Shown: positions 8,805 through 20,164 of the stretch, one piece after another
Numbering within the stretch: the first letter of the stretch is position 1
Layout: each line of letters opens with the position of its first letter
Source of the DNA: Campylobacter coli
GTDB taxonomy: Bacteria > Campylobacterota > Campylobacteria > Campylobacterales > Campylobacteraceae
DNA length: 64,000 nt
Assembly (NCBI GenBank): GCA_039516895.1
Contig: CP154437.1
Coordinates: forward strand, 992,001 to 1,056,000
Reading direction: 5' to 3'
Made by a program: the position numbers and the translations under genes
Notes under the pieces: model-generated
What the model saw: the letters and a program-made list of their open reading frames with translations, nothing else
Databases searched by the model: none
Told to the model about the DNA's origin: nothing

Positions 8805-11351
8805 ATGTCTTTTATGCAAGATTACAATAAGCTTGTTGAAGAAAGAGCAGCTTTGGGTATCCCACCCCTTCCTTTAAATGCAGAACAAACCAAAGAACTT
8901 TGTGAACTTTTAAAAACCCAAAATGATGAAAAATTAGTATCTTTATTGCAAAATCGCGTTAATCCAGGCGTTGATGATGCAGCCTTGATAAAATGTGAAT
9001 TCCTAGATGGAATTTTAAAAAATAAAATTCAAGCTCCAGCCATAGATAAAAAGCTTGCTTTAAAAATGCTTGAAACAATGCTAGGTGGTTACAATGTAAA
9101 AGTTTTAATCGATGCATTAAAAGATGAAAGCATAGCAAGTGATGCAGCAGAAGTGCTTAAAAATATCATCTTTGTCCATGACAATTTCCATACTGTAGCA
9201 GAACTTAGCAAAAGCAATAAGCATGCTAAAGCTGTTTTGGAAAGTTGGGCAAATGCAGATTGGTTTAATAAAAAAGAAAAATTACCTCAAGTGATTCAAT
9301 GCGTAGTTTTTAAAGTAGCAGGAGAAACCAATACAGATGATTTAAGTCCTGCTGGAGATGCTTTTACAAGAAGTGACATCCCTTTACATGCTAATGCTAT
9401 GCTAAAAGTAAGACAAGCAGGTTCTTTAGAAAAAATCAAAGAACTCAAAAAAAGTGGTCGCGAAGTCGTATATGTAGGTGATGTAGTAGGTACAGGCTCA
9501 AGTAGAAAATCTGCGATCAATTCTATACAATGGCATTTAGGAAAAGAAATCGATGGTGTACCAAACAAACATAGTGGTGGTATAGTAATGGGCTCAACCA
9601 TAGCTCCGATTTTCTTTAACACAGCTCAAGATAGCGGTGCTTTGCCTATTATTTGTGATGTATCTAATCTAGAAATGGGAGATGAGTTTGAAATTCATCC
9701 TTATGAAGGAAAGATTATAAAAAATGGTTCTGTTATCGCAGAGTTTAAACTCAGCCCAAATACCATCTTAGATGAAGTTAGAGCAGGAGGAAGAATTCCA
9801 CTTATCATAGGTCGTGGACTTTGTGCTAAAGCTAGAGAATTCTTAGGAATGGAAAATGAAAATATCTTTACTAAGCCAGAACAACCTGAAGCTTCAAGCG
9901 GTGGATATACTTTAGCTCAAAAAATGCTAGGGCGTGCCTGTGGAGTTGAAGGTGTGCGTCCAGGTATGTATATAGAGCCTCGTACACTTACCGTAGGTTC
10001 TCAAGATACCACAGGTCCTATGACAAGAGATGAGATTAAAGAGCTTGCAAGCTTAGGATTTAATGCGGATTTTGTAATGCAAAGTTTTTGCCATACTGCT
10101 GCTTATCCAAAGGTTAGCGATTCAAATTTACACAAAACTTTACCTAATTTTATGACAAGTCGTGGTGGAGTAAGCTTAAAACCAGGCGATGGAGTAATCC
10201 ACTCTTGGCTTAACCGTTTTGTTTTACCTGATACAGTAGGAACAGGTGGAGATTCTCACACTCGTTTCCCTATAGGAATTTCATTTCCTGCAGGAAGTGG
10301 ACTTGTAGCTTTTGCCGCAGTAACTGGCTCTATGCCTTTAAATGTGCCTGAAAGTGTTTTGGTGCGTTTTAGTGGAGAACTACAAGCTGGAGTTACCTTA
10401 AGAGATCTTGTAAATGCTATACCTTATTATGCGATCAAACAAGGACAACTTACCGTTGAAAAGAAAAATAAAAAGAATATTTTTGCAGGAAAAATTTTAG
10501 AAATTGAAGGCTTGCCAAATTTAAAAGTAGAACAAGCTTTTGAGCTAAGCGATGCTAGCGCGGAAAGAAGCGCTGCTGCTTGTAGCGTTGATTTAAGTAT
10601 TGAAAGTGTAAGCGAATATATTAAATCAAACATTTCGCTTATAGAAGCGATGATAGAAGCAGGATATGAAGATAAAGCTACTCTTGCTAGAAGAGCAGAT
10701 AAAATGAGAGAATGGCTTAAAAACCCTACTCTTTTAAGAGCAGATAAAGATGCAAAATATGCATATATTATTGATATTAATCTTAATGATATCAAAGAGC
10801 CAATTCTAGCCTGCCCTAACGATCCTGATGATGTGGCGACCTTAAGTGAAATTTTAGCAGATGCTAATCGCCCAAAAAATATCGATGAAGTTTTTGTAGG
10901 CTCATGTATGACAAATATAGGACATTATAGAGCTTTAGGAGAAATTCTAAAAGATAAAGGTATGTTAAAAACTAGACTTTGGGTTGTTCCACCAACAAAA
11001 ATGGATAAAGCACAACTCACCAAAGAAGGATATTATAGTATCTTTGGTTCTGCTGGCGCAAGAATAGAAGTTCCAGGTTGTTCGCTATGTATGGGAAATC
11101 AAGCAAGAGTAAATGATGGCGCTGTTGTTTTCTCAACTTCAACAAGAAACTTTGACAATCGTATGGGTATGGGTGCTAAGGTGTATCTAGGAAGTGCTGA
11201 ACTTGCAGCAGTTTGTGCGATTTTAGGTAAAATTCCAAGCAAAGAAGAATATTTGCAAATCGTAAGCGATAAATTAAGCGATGCGCATAAAGCAAATATT
11301 TACAAATATCTTAATTTTAATGAAATTGATAATTTTAAACTAGACAATTAA
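8805..11351 (+). CDS. acnB: Aconitate hydratase B
   Basis: Converts citrate to isocitrate in the TCA cycle and can act as an iron-responsive RNA-binding protein in its apo form in other bacteria. It has the AcnB order: an N-terminal HEAT-like helical domain, the swivel domain (about residues 160-370), then the catalytic domain. The 4Fe-4S ligands are the Cys of VGSCMTN and the two of GCSLCMGN near the C-terminus. At 848 aa it has the normal length. It stands alone between divergent ogt and the ankyrin gene. Confidence 0.96.
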   Translation: MSFMQDYNKLVEERAALGIPPLPLNAEQTKELCELLKTQNDEKLVSLLQNRVNPGVDDAALIKCEFLDGILKNKIQAPAIDKKLALKMLETMLGGYNVKVLIDALKDESIASDAAEVLKNIIFVHDNFHTVAELSKSNKHAKAVLESWANADWFNKKEKLPQVIQCVVFKVAGETNTDDLSPAGDAFTRSDIPLHANAMLKVRQAGSLEKIKELKKSGREVVYVGDVVGTGSSRKSAINSIQWHLGKEIDGVPNKHSGGIVMGSTIAPIFFNTAQDSGALPIICDVSNLEMGDEFEIHPYEGKIIKNGSVIAEFKLSPNTILDEVRAGGRIPLIIGRGLCAKAREFLGMENENIFTKPEQPEASSGGYTLAQKMLGRACGVEGVRPGMYIEPRTLTVGSQDTTGPMTRDEIKELASLGFNADFVMQSFCHTAAYPKVSDSNLHKTLPNFMTSRGGVSLKPGDGVIHSWLNRFVLPDTVGTGGDSHTRFPIGISFPAGSGLVAFAAVTGSMPLNVPESVLVRFSGELQAGVTLRDLVNAIPYYAIKQGQLTVEKKNKKNIFAGKILEIEGLPNLKVEQAFELSDASAERSAAACSVDLSIESVSEYIKSNISLIEAMIEAGYEDKATLARRADKMREWLKNPTLLRADKDAKYAYIIDINLNDIKEPILACPNDPDDVATLSEILADANRPKNIDEVFVGSCMTNIGHYRALGEILKDKGMLKTRLWVVPPTKMDKAQLTKEGYYSIFGSAGARIEVPGCSLCMGNQARVNDGAVVFSTSTRNFDNRMGMGAKVYLGSAELAAVCAILGKIPSKEEYLQIVSDKLSDAHKANIYKYLNFNEIDNFKLDN

Positions 11352-11409
11352 TCCAAATTTAAAGCAGATTTGGGTTAAAATTATAGATTAAAATTTTCAA
11401 AGGATAAAA

Positions 11410-12651
11410 TTGAGATTATTATTTATTTTATTTTGTTGTTTTTTAGGTTTAAAAGCCGAAAATTCAATTACTTGTGATTATATAAAAAATAACAAAGCCC
11501 AAATTTTTCAAGATAGTCCAAAACAAGACTATCTTGATATTGCTTCTACTTGTGATTTTTCTTTAAAAAATCAAGCTTTTACTAAAAGACTTTATCAACT
11601 CGCCAATGAAATTCGTGGTGGAAATGCTGCTTGTAGCGGTGTTGAATATTTTCCAAAACTTCAACAATTTGATTTTTTGCTTTTAAAAATTTCTATTGAT
11701 CCCATAGAGTATCAAAAAGGTTTAGATACTCCTGAAAATTTAGAAAAAAAATACACTCTTTTAAGATCTTATTTTAGGTATTGGGCGTATCAAAGTATAG
11801 GAAATTTCAGACTTTATCAAGAATTTTGGCAAGAATATAATAATGCCATAGAGCCCTTAGAGCAATATTTTGAAAATAATTTTAAATTTGATAAGGGTAG
11901 CGATATTTACTATACCACCAATGCTTTAAATGAATTTTTAAATTGGGCTGTAGGAGAAACTAAAATTCATAAAGATATAAGTCCTTTGGCAAAAGTTTTA
12001 TCCAATAAAAATCATTCAATAAGCTATATCCAAGATTTTATTTATTCTAATAATCTCAACCGAGATGAGCTTACTATAGGACTTCAAGCAGCCTTATTAA
12101 ACCAACGCAACAAAGATATTTTAAATCTTTTAATCCGTTTGGGCGCTAGGATTGATGAGGGCTATGAAAATGCTTTATTTTATGCTCTAGAAAGCTATGA
12201 TAATACTAAATTTTTATTAGAATTGGGTTTAAATGTCAATAGTGCCAATACTTTTGGTAAGACACCTTTATTTTATGCCATAGAATTTCAACGCAAAGAT
12301 ATTGTTTCATTGCTTTTAGAATATGGTGCCGATGTTAATAAAAAATACATTAACGATAATGAAAAATTAGCCCTAAGCGCAAATATAGGTGGAAATACTC
12401 CTTATTTTATCACCTTTTGTGCTTTAGAGCATACTTCTAAAAATGTTCTTATGCACGCAGCCGCTTATGGAGATGTGGAAATTTTAAAAATGCTTATTGC
12501 AAAAGGTGCCAATATCAACGAAGTAGATGATTTAGGTTTTAATGCTTTAGATTTTGCCTTAGCAGCTAATAAAAAAGATAATGCTGATTATTTACAAAGC
12601 CTAGGTTTAAAAGCAAATGAAAATTTAATTTATGGAGGGAGTCTAGAATGA
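11410..12651 (+). CDS. Exported ankyrin-repeat protein
   Basis: 413 aa with a Sec signal peptide (MRLLFILFCCFLGLKA). The start is TTG at 11410, supported by AGGA 6 bp upstream. The C-terminal half from about residue 235 contains ankyrin-type repeats, for example FGKTPLFYAIEFQRKDIVSL followed by LLEYGADVN, and NVLMHAAAYGDVEILKML followed by IAKGANIN. The N-terminal half is unassigned. It is probably a periplasmic protein that binds other proteins. Its stop overlaps the next gene by 4 bp. Confidence 0.85.
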   Translation: MRLLFILFCCFLGLKAENSITCDYIKNNKAQIFQDSPKQDYLDIASTCDFSLKNQAFTKRLYQLANEIRGGNAACSGVEYFPKLQQFDFLLLKISIDPIEYQKGLDTPENLEKKYTLLRSYFRYWAYQSIGNFRLYQEFWQEYNNAIEPLEQYFENNFKFDKGSDIYYTTNALNEFLNWAVGETKIHKDISPLAKVLSNKNHSISYIQDFIYSNNLNRDELTIGLQAALLNQRNKDILNLLIRLGARIDEGYENALFYALESYDNTKFLLELGLNVNSANTFGKTPLFYAIEFQRKDIVSLLLEYGADVNKKYINDNEKLALSANIGGNTPYFITFCALEHTSKNVLMHAAAYGDVEILKMLIAKGANINEVDDLGFNALDFALAANKKDNADYLQSLGLKANENLIYGGSLE

Positions 12652-13397
12652 AAACCGCATTTATCACAGGAGCAAGTTCTGGTTTTGGATATGCTTGTGT
12701 TGAAGCTTTTATACAAGAAGGATACAAAGTCATTGCACTAGCAAGAAGAAAGGATCGTTTAGATGAATTAAAAGCCAAATACAAAGATCAAATTCACATC
12801 CTTTGTCTTGATGTAAGAAAGCAAGAAGAAATCTTTAATGCTGTTGAAAATTTACCTAACGAATTTAAAGAAATAGATGTGCTTTTCAATAACGCCGGCT
12901 TGGCTCTTGGTATAGATGAATTTGATAAATTAAGTATAGAAGATATAGATACTATGGTTGATACCAATATCAAAGGTCTTTTATATGTAGCAAAAGCGAT
13001 CATTCCTACACTTCGCAAACAAAAAAGTGCTTATATCTTCAATCTTGGCTCTGTGGCCGCTAAAAATCCTTATTTTGGTGGTAATGTATATTGCGGAACC
13101 AAAGCATTTGTAGGACAATTTTCTAGAGCCTTAAGAAATGATTTAAGAGGTGAAAATATCAAGGTTACAAATATAGCCCCGGGTCTTTGTAAAACAGAAT
13201 TTAGCGAAGTGCGTTTTAAAGGAGATAAGGCAAAAGCAGATGCGGTTTATGAAGGGACACAATACATAAGCGCGCAAGATATAGCAAAAGTAGTGATGTC
13301 CATCATCAATCTGCCAAGCCATATCAATGTCAATGAAATAGAACTAATGCCCGTTACTCAAACTTGGAATGGCTTTTATATAGAGCAAAATCAATGA
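12648..13397 (+). CDS. Short-chain dehydrogenase (YdfG-like NADP-dependent)
   Basis: Rossmann-fold oxidoreductase of 249 aa. The cofactor motif TGASSGFG (residues 7-14) and the ARRKDRL arginine that favours NADP are visible, then NNAG and the catalytic Ser of LGSVAA with the Y-x3-K of VYCGTKAF. It resembles YdfG-type 3-hydroxy acid dehydrogenases that act on serine or malonic semialdehyde; the real substrate is unknown. GGAGGG precedes the ATG. It overlaps the upstream ankyrin gene and the downstream antiporter by 4 bp. Confidence 0.88.
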   Translation: MKTAFITGASSGFGYACVEAFIQEGYKVIALARRKDRLDELKAKYKDQIHILCLDVRKQEEIFNAVENLPNEFKEIDVLFNNAGLALGIDEFDKLSIEDIDTMVDTNIKGLLYVAKAIIPTLRKQKSAYIFNLGSVAAKNPYFGGNVYCGTKAFVGQFSRALRNDLRGENIKVTNIAPGLCKTEFSEVRFKGDKAKADAVYEGTQYISAQDIAKVVMSIINLPSHINVNEIELMPVTQTWNGFYIEQNQ

Positions 13398-15124
13398 GAT
13401 TTTTAATATTTTTTTTACTGCCTTTGATTGCATTTGCCAATACACATCAAGCTACAGCAAATGCAAATTTATTTGGGGTTTTTACTCTTATACCCCCTTT
13501 GGTTGCTATCACTCTAGCTTTTATTACAAAAGATGTGATTTTATCTCTTTTTGCAGGAGTTTTAAGCGGAACTTTCTTGCTCAGTCTTGCTTCTAATATT
13601 TTTCAAGCCGATAGCTTAAGTTTTATTCATTTTTATAATACTGCGATAGATTCTTTTTCAAAAATTATTTCTTATATTTTAGAATCAACTTCAGATCCAG
13701 TAAATGCCGGTATTATCTTGCAAATTTTATGTATAGGTGGGCTTGTTGCACTGATTACAAAAATGGGCGGTGCAAAAGCCGTGGCTTTAAAATTTGCAAA
13801 AAGAGCAAAATCAGCAGTATCAGCACAAGTAAATACTTGGTTTTTAGGCTTACTAATCTTTTTTGATGATTATGCTAATTTGCTCATCGTAGGACCTATA
13901 ATGCGTCCTTTGGCGGATAAATTTAAAATTTCTCGTGAAAAATTTGCTTTTGTTATTGATTCTACAGCTGCACCTGTCGCAGGGATTGCTGTGATTTCTA
14001 CTTGGATAGGTTTAGAAGTATCTTTAATCAAAAATGCCTATGAGGATATAGGCATTAGCAATATCAGCGCTTTTGGGGTTTTCGTCGAAACCATACCTTA
14101 TAGATTTTACAATATTTTTATGCTTTTCTTTGTCTTAATGACTGCACTTATGGGGCGTGAATTTGGTCCTATGTTAAAGGCTGAAATTCGAGCAAGAACC
14201 ACGGGACAAATCGCTCCTTTACCAAAATCAGGTACCCTAGATACCGCAGAATTTGAAGATCAATTTTTAGCTCCAAAAGAAGGTATTAAAATTCGTGCAT
14301 TAGATGCTACGATTCCTATTTTGACTTTAATTATTTTAGCCATACTTGGATTTTATTTTAATGGATTGAGCACCTTAAAAGGCGAAGAATTAATAAAAGC
14401 AAATGCAAATCCTTTGTCTTTTGAAACTTTTAGGCTAGCCTTTGGAAACGCAAATTCTTCAGTGGTGCTTTTTCAAGCGGCTTTATTTGCTGCTATTGTG
14501 GCAATTTTTATTGGGGTGTATCGCAAGATTTTTAATTTTAAAGAAGCAGTTGAAACTTGGATATATGGTTGGAAAACTATGATTTTTACCATAGTTTTAC
14601 TTTTGTTTGCATGGTCGCTTTCAAGCATAGTAAAAGAGCTTGGAACTCCAGAATTTATCTCGAGTTTGCTAGCTGATAAACTACCTGAATTTATTTTACC
14701 TGCTACCATTTTTGCTTTTGCTTCAGTTATTTCTTTTGCCATAGGAACAAGCTATGGAACTATGGGTATTTTAATGCCTTTGGCAGTGCCTTTAGCCTAT
14801 AAAGTTGCACAAATAAATGCAATGGATATGGATGCAATACATCATTATATGGTGATTAATATAAGTTGCGTTTTAACTGGAGCCATTTTTGGAAACCATT
14901 GTTCGCCTATTTCAGACAATGTAATCCTTTCGTCAATGAGTGCAAAATGTGATCATATGGAGCATGTTCGTACTCAAATTCCTTATGCTTTATTTATTTG
15001 TGTGATTTCTTTATTTGCTGGATACATACCTGTTTCTTTAGGGCTTAGTGTATGGTTGGTTCTTCCTTTGAATTTAATTCTTATTGCATTTTTGCTTAGA
15101 ATTATCGGAAAGAAAGTTTCATGA
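13394..15124 (+). CDS. NhaC family Na+/H+ antiporter
   Basis: Inner-membrane transporter of 576 aa with about 12 membrane segments and an N-terminal signal-like stretch ([15 protein letters not shown]). Family signatures are [17 protein letters not shown] and [19 protein letters not shown], and NHCSPISD near the C-terminus, all typical of NhaC/ion-transporter superfamily proteins; amino-acid antiport cannot be excluded. I use ATG 13394 because it gives the ATGA overlap with the dehydrogenase; the open frame extends 30 bp further upstream but lies within that gene. Its stop overlaps trmA. Confidence 0.85.
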   Translation: MRFLIFFLLPLIAFANTHQATANANLFGVFTLIPPLVAITLAFITKDVILSLFAGVLSGTFLLSLASNIFQADSLSFIHFYNTAIDSFSKIISYILESTSDPVNAGIILQILCIGGLVALITKMGGAKAVALKFAKRAKSAVSAQVNTWFLGLLIFFDDYANLLIVGPIMRPLADKFKISREKFAFVIDSTAAPVAGIAVISTWIGLEVSLIKNAYEDIGISNISAFGVFVETIPYRFYNIFMLFFVLMTALMGREFGPMLKAEIRARTTGQIAPLPKSGTLDTAEFEDQFLAPKEGIKIRALDATIPILTLIILAILGFYFNGLSTLKGEELIKANANPLSFETFRLAFGNANSSVVLFQAALFAAIVAIFIGVYRKIFNFKEAVETWIYGWKTMIFTIVLLLFAWSLSSIVKELGTPEFISSLLADKLPEFILPATIFAFASVISFAIGTSYGTMGILMPLAVPLAYKVAQINAMDMDAIHHYMVINISCVLTGAIFGNHCSPISDNVILSSMSAKCDHMEHVRTQIPYALFICVISLFAGYIPVSLGLSVWLVLPLNLILIAFLLRIIGKKVS

Positions 15125-16203
15125 GCCTCCAAGAATTTGGCAATTTTTCAAATTTAGAAGAAAAGGCTTTTTTTATAGAAGAATTTTTCAAAGATTTTTA
15201 TCAAGGAAATTATGAGCTTTTTTCTTCTAAAGATAAACATTACCGCACAAGAGCGGAGCTTTCGTTTTATCATGACAAAGATGAAATTTATTATGCGATG
15301 TTTGAAAATAAAAAGAAGATCATCATAGAAAGCTTAGATTTTGCAGATGAAAAAATCACCGCTTTTATGCCTAAACTCTTAAAACAAATTCGTAGTAATG
15401 TAAATTTAAAAGAAAAGCTTTTCGGTGTAGAGTTCTTAGCAACTAAAAATGAGTTGAGCACCACTCTACTTTATCATAAAAACATAGAGCTTATTTGTGA
15501 TGATTTAAATAATTTAAGCTTAGAACTTGATGCAAATTTAATCGCAAGAAGCAAAGGTAAAAAACTTATTTTCAAAAAAGAAAATTTAAGACAAGAACTT
15601 GATATACAGGGTAGAAAAATATTTTATGAATTTAACAATGATTGCTTCATACAGCCTAATACCTCTATCAATGAAAAAATGATAACTTGGGTATGTGAAA
15701 ATTTACAAGCTCAAGAAAGAAAAGATTTGCTTGAGCTTTATTGTGGATATGGAAATTTCACTCTAGCCTTAGCAATTTTTTTCGATAAAGTATTGGCTAC
15801 TGAAATTTCAAAAAGCAATATTAATTTTGCCTTGCTTAATTGCAAGATCAACAATATTTCAAATATCCATTTTGCAAGGCTTTCAAGCGAGGAATTATCC
15901 CAAGCTTTAAAAAAAGAAAGAGAATTTTTTCGCTTAAAAGATATTGATTTAGATAATTTTAACTTTTCTCATATTTTAGTCGATCCACCGCGTGCAGGAC
16001 TTGATAAAAGTGTGATCGATTTAATTAAAAATTATGAAAACATCATTTATATTTCTTGTAATCCTATCAGTTTGAAAGAGAATTTAAAAGAACTTGCTCT
16101 TACGCACAGGGTTGAAAAATTTGCACTTTTTGATCAGTTTGTCAATACTCCACATTTAGAATGCGGAGTACTTTTAAAATCTTTGCATTCTAAACAATCT
16201 TAA
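15121..16203 (+). CDS. trmA: tRNA (uracil-5-)-methyltransferase
   Basis: Makes ribothymidine at position 54 of tRNA using S-adenosylmethionine. The SAM-binding motif is [16 protein letters not shown], followed by VDPPRAGLD and the catalytic cysteine in YISCNPISL. The length of 360 aa and lack of an N-terminal TRAM or iron-sulfur cluster fit TrmA rather than RumA. The ATG overlaps the antiporter stop by 4 bp. Confidence 0.93.
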   Translation: MSLQEFGNFSNLEEKAFFIEEFFKDFYQGNYELFSSKDKHYRTRAELSFYHDKDEIYYAMFENKKKIIIESLDFADEKITAFMPKLLKQIRSNVNLKEKLFGVEFLATKNELSTTLLYHKNIELICDDLNNLSLELDANLIARSKGKKLIFKKENLRQELDIQGRKIFYEFNNDCFIQPNTSINEKMITWVCENLQAQERKDLLELYCGYGNFTLALAIFFDKVLATEISKSNINFALLNCKINNISNIHFARLSSEELSQALKKEREFFRLKDIDLDNFNFSHILVDPPRAGLDKSVIDLIKNYENIIYISCNPISLKENLKELALTHRVEKFALFDQFVNTPHLECGVLLKSLHSKQS

Positions 16204-16220
16204 ATTTGAAAGTTGATAAA

Positions 16221-16631
16221 TTATAAAAAATAATAATTCATCAACTTAGCCAAAATCACGATAAAAATACAAAGCACAAAAACAAAAGGATGTATAAAAC
16301 GCGTTAAAGGATTTTTTCTCTTTAGCACAAAATGAAAAAATAAAGAAAACACCACTAAAGATAAAATACTAAAGGCTAAAATCAATTTTATCAAAAAAAT
16401 TAAATTTAAAGGATTAAGATGAAAACTTATCATCGCACCACCACTTAAAAATAGCAATAATACGATAAAAGGCATAATCTTAACACCCACGGAAGAAAAA
16501 AGATTTTTATCAAAATTTGGATTTTTTCTCTTAATTGTATTGAGTATAAAAATATCGACAAATAAATAACCTACAAAGAAGATTGCACAGATTAGATGAA
16601 TGATTAAAATATAAGGATAAGCTTGAGCCAT
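16221..16631 (-). CDS. Small integral membrane protein, four TM segments
   Basis: 136 aa with four predicted membrane helices (about 7-28, 48-68, 75-100, 112-133). His11 in IIHLICAIFFVGYLF and His56 in ISFHLN lie within helices, a pattern seen in small CopD-like or heme-binding membrane proteins; this assignment is tentative. Convergent with trmA, with an AAGGAG site before the ATG. Corresponds by position to Cj0830. Confidence 0.75.
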   Translation of the reverse strand: MAQAYPYILIIHLICAIFFVGYLFVDIFILNTIKRKNPNFDKNLFSSVGVKIMPFIVLLLFLSGGAMISFHLNPLNLIFLIKLILAFSILSLVVFSLFFHFVLKRKNPLTRFIHPFVFVLCIFIVILAKLMNYYFL

Positions 16632-16795
16632 ATTTCACTCCTTTTTTAATAGCTTTTAATAATTGTAGCAATTTTTGATTTTTAAAAAATTCACTTTAGT
16701 TAATTTTATATAAATATATTTTTAAATTAAAATCTATTTTTAAGCGAAATAAGATTATGATTAAATTTTTAAAATTTTTATATAAAGTAACAACG

Positions 16796-17215
16796 ATGGA
16801 TGAAAATTTAATCATAGATAAAATACTCAACAATACAAAAACCATTGCCATAGTAGGACTTAGCCCCGATGAAAGCAAGCCTTCTTTTATGATAGGACAA
16901 TTTTTACAAGAAAATAATTATAAAATTTATCCTATATATCCTAAATGTGATGAAATTTTAGGCGAACGCGTTTATCGAAGTTTAGATGATATCGATGAAA
17001 AAATAGATCTTGTTTTAATGTTTCGCAAAGGTGAATTTGCTTCTTCATTATTGCCAAGTATTATCCAGAAAGGAATTCAGAATTTTTGGCTACAACTTGG
17101 AATTTGCAACAATGAAGTTGCTAAAGAATGCGAAAAATTAAAGATTAATTTTATACAAGATAAGTGCATTATGCGCGAATTACCACTTTATCAAGATAGG
17201 ATAAATAAATGCTAG
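16796..17215 (+). CDS. CoA-binding domain protein (YccU-like)
   Basis: 139-aa Rossmann-fold protein. It contains TIAIVGLSPDESKPSF, YKIYPIYPKCDEILGERVY and FWLQLGICNNEVAKE, matching the single CoA-binding domain of the YccU family. The enzymatic role is unknown. I chose ATG 16796 (MDENLIIDK) because YccU relatives start at this point; an upstream in-frame ATG at 16757 would add 13 hydrophobic/basic residues with no family match, and neither start has a strong ribosome site. It overlaps ilvA by 7 bp. Confidence 0.8.
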   Translation: MDENLIIDKILNNTKTIAIVGLSPDESKPSFMIGQFLQENNYKIYPIYPKCDEILGERVYRSLDDIDEKIDLVLMFRKGEFASSLLPSIIQKGIQNFWLQLGICNNEVAKECEKLKINFIQDKCIMRELPLYQDRINKC

Positions 17216-18420
17216 AACTAAATAAAATCTATCAAGCCAAACAAAAAATTGCTGATTTTGTAAGCAAAACCCCTTTTATACATTCTTCTTTTTTAAGCGA
17301 ACTTTGCAAAAGTGAGGTGTATTTAAAAAATGAAAATTTGCAAATTACAGGAGCTTATAAAATTCGCGGCGCATATAACAAAATAGCCAATTTAGACTTA
17401 GAAGCTAAAAAAGCAGGAGTTATAGCTGCTAGTGCTGGAAATCACGCTCAAGGCGTTGCTATAAGTGCAAAGAAATTTGGCACAAAAGCCATAATCGTAA
17501 TGCCCGAATCCACCCCGCTCTTAAAAGTTTCTGCTACCAAAAATTTAGGCGCGGAAGTCATCTTAAAGGGTGATAATTTTGATGAAGCTTATGCCTTTGC
17601 AACAAACTATGCAAAAGAAAATGGATTGAGCTTTATCCACCCTTTTGAAGATGAACTTGTGATGGCAGGACAAGGCACACTTATGCTTGAAATGCTTGAT
17701 GATATAAGCGATCTTGATACTATCATAGCTCCTGTTGGGGGTGGTGGGCTTATTAGCGGTATAGCAAGTGCTGCAAAGCAGATTAATCCCAATATCAAAA
17801 TTATTGCAGTAGGCGCCAAAGGAGCTCCTGCAATGCATGATAGTTTTAAAGCAAAAGAGGTTAAAAACTCTAAAAGTGTGCGCACTATAGCAGATGGTAT
17901 TGCTGTACGCGATGCTAATCCGATTAATTTAGGCATTATTCTTAAGTGCGTAGATGAATTTGTTCAAGTAGATGATGAAGAAATTGCTAATGCGGTATTG
18001 TTTTTACTTGAAAAACATAAAATCATAGTCGAAGGCGCAGGTGCTGCAAGTGTGGCCGCCCTACTTCATCAAAAAATCGATATAAAGAATTCTAAAAAAA
18101 TAGGCGTTGTTTTAAGTGGTGGCAACATTGATGTACAAATGCTAAACATCATCATAGAAAAAGGTCTTTTTAAAGCTTATCGTAAAATGCAAATCAATGT
18201 TACTTTAATCGATAAACCAGGAGCTTTACTCAATCTTACAGACAGCTTGAAATCAGCCAATGCAAATATAGTTAAGATTGATTATGATAGGTTTTCAACC
18301 AAGCTTGATTATGGCGATGCTATGATTTCTATCACCTTAGAAACCAAAGGCAAAGAACATCAAGAAGAAGTTAGAAATATCTTAAAAGATAAAGGTTTTG
18401 ATTTTTACGAAACTTTCTAA
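17209..18420 (+). CDS. ilvA: Threonine dehydratase (threonine ammonia-lyase)
   Basis: PLP enzyme converting threonine to 2-oxobutanoate, the first step toward isoleucine. The Schiff-base lysine is in ITGAYKIRGA, followed by SAGNHAQGVA and the phosphate-binding GGGGLISG. The C-terminal ~75 residues form a single ACT-type domain (NVTLIDKPGALLNL), so the protein (403 aa) resembles the shorter TdcB/IlvA2 forms rather than the two-ACT E. coli IlvA. Regulation by isoleucine through that domain is possible but not shown. It is convergent with truA. Confidence 0.92.
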   Translation: MLELNKIYQAKQKIADFVSKTPFIHSSFLSELCKSEVYLKNENLQITGAYKIRGAYNKIANLDLEAKKAGVIAASAGNHAQGVAISAKKFGTKAIIVMPESTPLLKVSATKNLGAEVILKGDNFDEAYAFATNYAKENGLSFIHPFEDELVMAGQGTLMLEMLDDISDLDTIIAPVGGGGLISGIASAAKQINPNIKIIAVGAKGAPAMHDSFKAKEVKNSKSVRTIADGIAVRDANPINLGIILKCVDEFVQVDDEEIANAVLFLLEKHKIIVEGAGAASVAALLHQKIDIKNSKKIGVVLSGGNIDVQMLNIIIEKGLFKAYRKMQINVTLIDKPGALLNLTDSLKSANANIVKIDYDRFSTKLDYGDAMISITLETKGKEHQEEVRNILKDKGFDFYETF

Positions 18421-19142
18421 TAAGAAATTCTACTCAAATAAAGTCCGCAAGGCGGGGCTAAAAAATGATTGTATTGTTTTTTAGCTTCGATTTGCTCTTT
18501 TAGCTCTTCCTCGCTCATCTTATTTTCTAAAACTTTTAAAACACTAGCAACCATTAATCTTATTTGTGCTCTTAAAAAACCATTAGCCTTAAAACGAAAA
18601 ATAGTAAATTCCTTATAAGAATACGCTTTAGCTAAAAATATTTCCCTGATAGTTGTTTTATTATCCCCTCCGCTTTTGCAAAAGAATTTAAAATCCTTAA
18701 CACCTACAAAATTTTGCAAAATAAGATCAGCCTTTAAAATATCGATAAAAGGATAAAAATGAACATAAGAAGCCAAAAAAGGATTATAAGCTCCGTGATA
18801 AAAGATATAGCGATATTCTCTGCTTTTTACATTGTATCTTACTTCAAAATTTGAAGGCATGATTTTTAAATTTTTAACATGTATGAAAGGATGAGAAAAT
18901 TTATTGATTTGCTTTTTAAGATAGTTCAAATCCCTAAAATGCTCCCCGCATTCCACACAGGCAACAGCATAGCTTGCATGCACCCCCTTATCAGTACGAG
19001 AAGCCATCAATACAGCGGAAAAAATTCCAAGATGACTTAAAGCATCTTGTAAGGCATCTTGAACGCTTTTTTTATGAGGTTGGGTAGCTGAACCCAAAAA
19101 TTTCGATCCATCATAGGAAAAAACAATTTTTAATTTCATCAA
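18417..19142 (-). CDS. truA: tRNA pseudouridine synthase A
   Basis: Forms pseudouridine at positions 38-40 in the tRNA anticodon arm. The catalytic aspartate is in MASRTDKGVHA (about residue 52), with the FHRRF-like region and RYIFYHG pattern following. 241 aa is normal. It starts 4 bp inside the end of the LptF/LptG-like gene and is last of a long minus-strand run from glmU to truA. Confidence 0.93.
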   Translation of the reverse strand: MMKLKIVFSYDGSKFLGSATQPHKKSVQDALQDALSHLGIFSAVLMASRTDKGVHASYAVACVECGEHFRDLNYLKKQINKFSHPFIHVKNLKIMPSNFEVRYNVKSREYRYIFYHGAYNPFLASYVHFYPFIDILKADLILQNFVGVKDFKFFCKSGGDNKTTIREIFLAKAYSYKEFTIFRFKANGFLRAQIRLMVASVLKVLENKMSEEELKEQIEAKKQYNHFLAPPCGLYLSRISY

Positions 19143-20164
19143 TAACGACTCAAAATCATCTTTTTAAAACAAACAATAGACGCGATAAAACTTAAGATAA
19201 AGATTCCAACAGAAGCTAAAATCGGAGGCTGTGAAAAAGAGCTTAAAAGCCCAAAATATACAGCAATAACTCCAAACATACCAAAATAAATAAAGCCTTT
19301 TTCATAACGATAAGTTACTATGCCAAAAGAAAGAGCAAAAAGCGTGCTTGCAAGTGGAAATAATGCTATGGTTACATAAATTACAAATTCTTTCGCGCGT
19401 TGGGGATTTGTATTTAAATCATTCCAATACTCATAAAATTTTTTAGTCTGTAAATTTTGATTATCAAATTGAGTATTGACTATGAGCTTATCAAAATTTC
19501 CAATAAAAAGCGTTTGATCATTTTCAAAATTATACATTTTGCCATTAGAAAGCTTAAAAGCAAAGCTGTCTTCATTTTTTTGCACTATCGCTTCCTTTGC
19601 GATAATCAATTGCTCTTTGTCTTCTATATTGCGTTTTGGATGATACATGATGATATTTTCATATCTATCACTTTCTTGTCTCTCAATAAAAATCATCCAT
19701 TCAAGAAATCTTTGTCCAAATTCGCCCGTTTTGTAATTAAATTTAACCTGAGTTTTTTTAAAATTCACAAAATTATCTTGCAATTCAAACACTATAGGTA
19801 TCATAACCAAAGCTATGATTAGCATCAGTGCGCTTACTAAAGCAGCAATTTTTAAAAAAAACTTAGCCAAAATTTTAGGTGAAAATCCCAAGGTAAATAA
19901 TACTATACTTTCATTCTCTCTAGAAAGTCTAAAAAGAGCTAAAGCAAGAGCGATAAAAAAAGCTATAGGCAAGGTAAAAATGAGAATTCTTGGCAACATA
20001 AAGCCATACAATTTAAGCAAATCTACAAAATTAATCTCTATACTAGAAGTAAGCTTGGCAAGTTGTATAAAAAAAACCATCGAAACTATAGTAAAAAGCA
20101 CAAAAAAAATCGATAAATTTGTACTTAAAAATTGATTTAAAACATATCTTAAAGCAAGTTTCAT
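19139..20164 (-). CDS. LptF/LptG family permease (YjgP/YjgQ)
   Basis: 341-aa inner-membrane protein with about six membrane helices: three N-terminal, a periplasmic domain of about 150 residues in the middle, and three C-terminal. This is the layout of LptF and LptG, which with LptB extract lipopolysaccharide/lipooligosaccharide from the inner membrane and pass it to LptC and LptA. Whether this copy is F or G is not decided here. It lies between truA and a prepilin peptidase gene with 4-bp overlaps. Confidence 0.85.
   Translation of the reverse strand: MKLALRYVLNQFLSTNLSIFFVLFTIVSMVFFIQLAKLTSSIEINFVDLLKLYGFMLPRILIFTLPIAFFIALALALFRLSRENESIVLFTLGFSPKILAKFFLKIAALVSALMLIIALVMIPIVFELQDNFVNFKKTQVKFNYKTGEFGQRFLEWMIFIERQESDRYENIIMYHPKRNIEDKEQLIIAKEAIVQKNEDSFAFKLSNGKMYNFENDQTLFIGNFDKLIVNTQFDNQNLQTKKFYEYWNDLNTNPQRAKEFVIYVTIALFPLASTLFALSFGIVTYRYEKGFIYFGMFGVIAVYFGLLSSFSQPPILASVGIFILSFIASIVCFKKMILSRY

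Noticed and set aside
11350-11376. AATCCAAAT ... ATTTGGGTT after acnB as a terminator
   Set aside because: The stem is imperfect and no T-run follows, so support is too weak to list as a feature.
19457-20135. Plus-strand open frames opposite the LptF/LptG-like gene
   Set aside because: Low-complexity antisense shadows of an AT-rich gene with no ribosome site or known motif.
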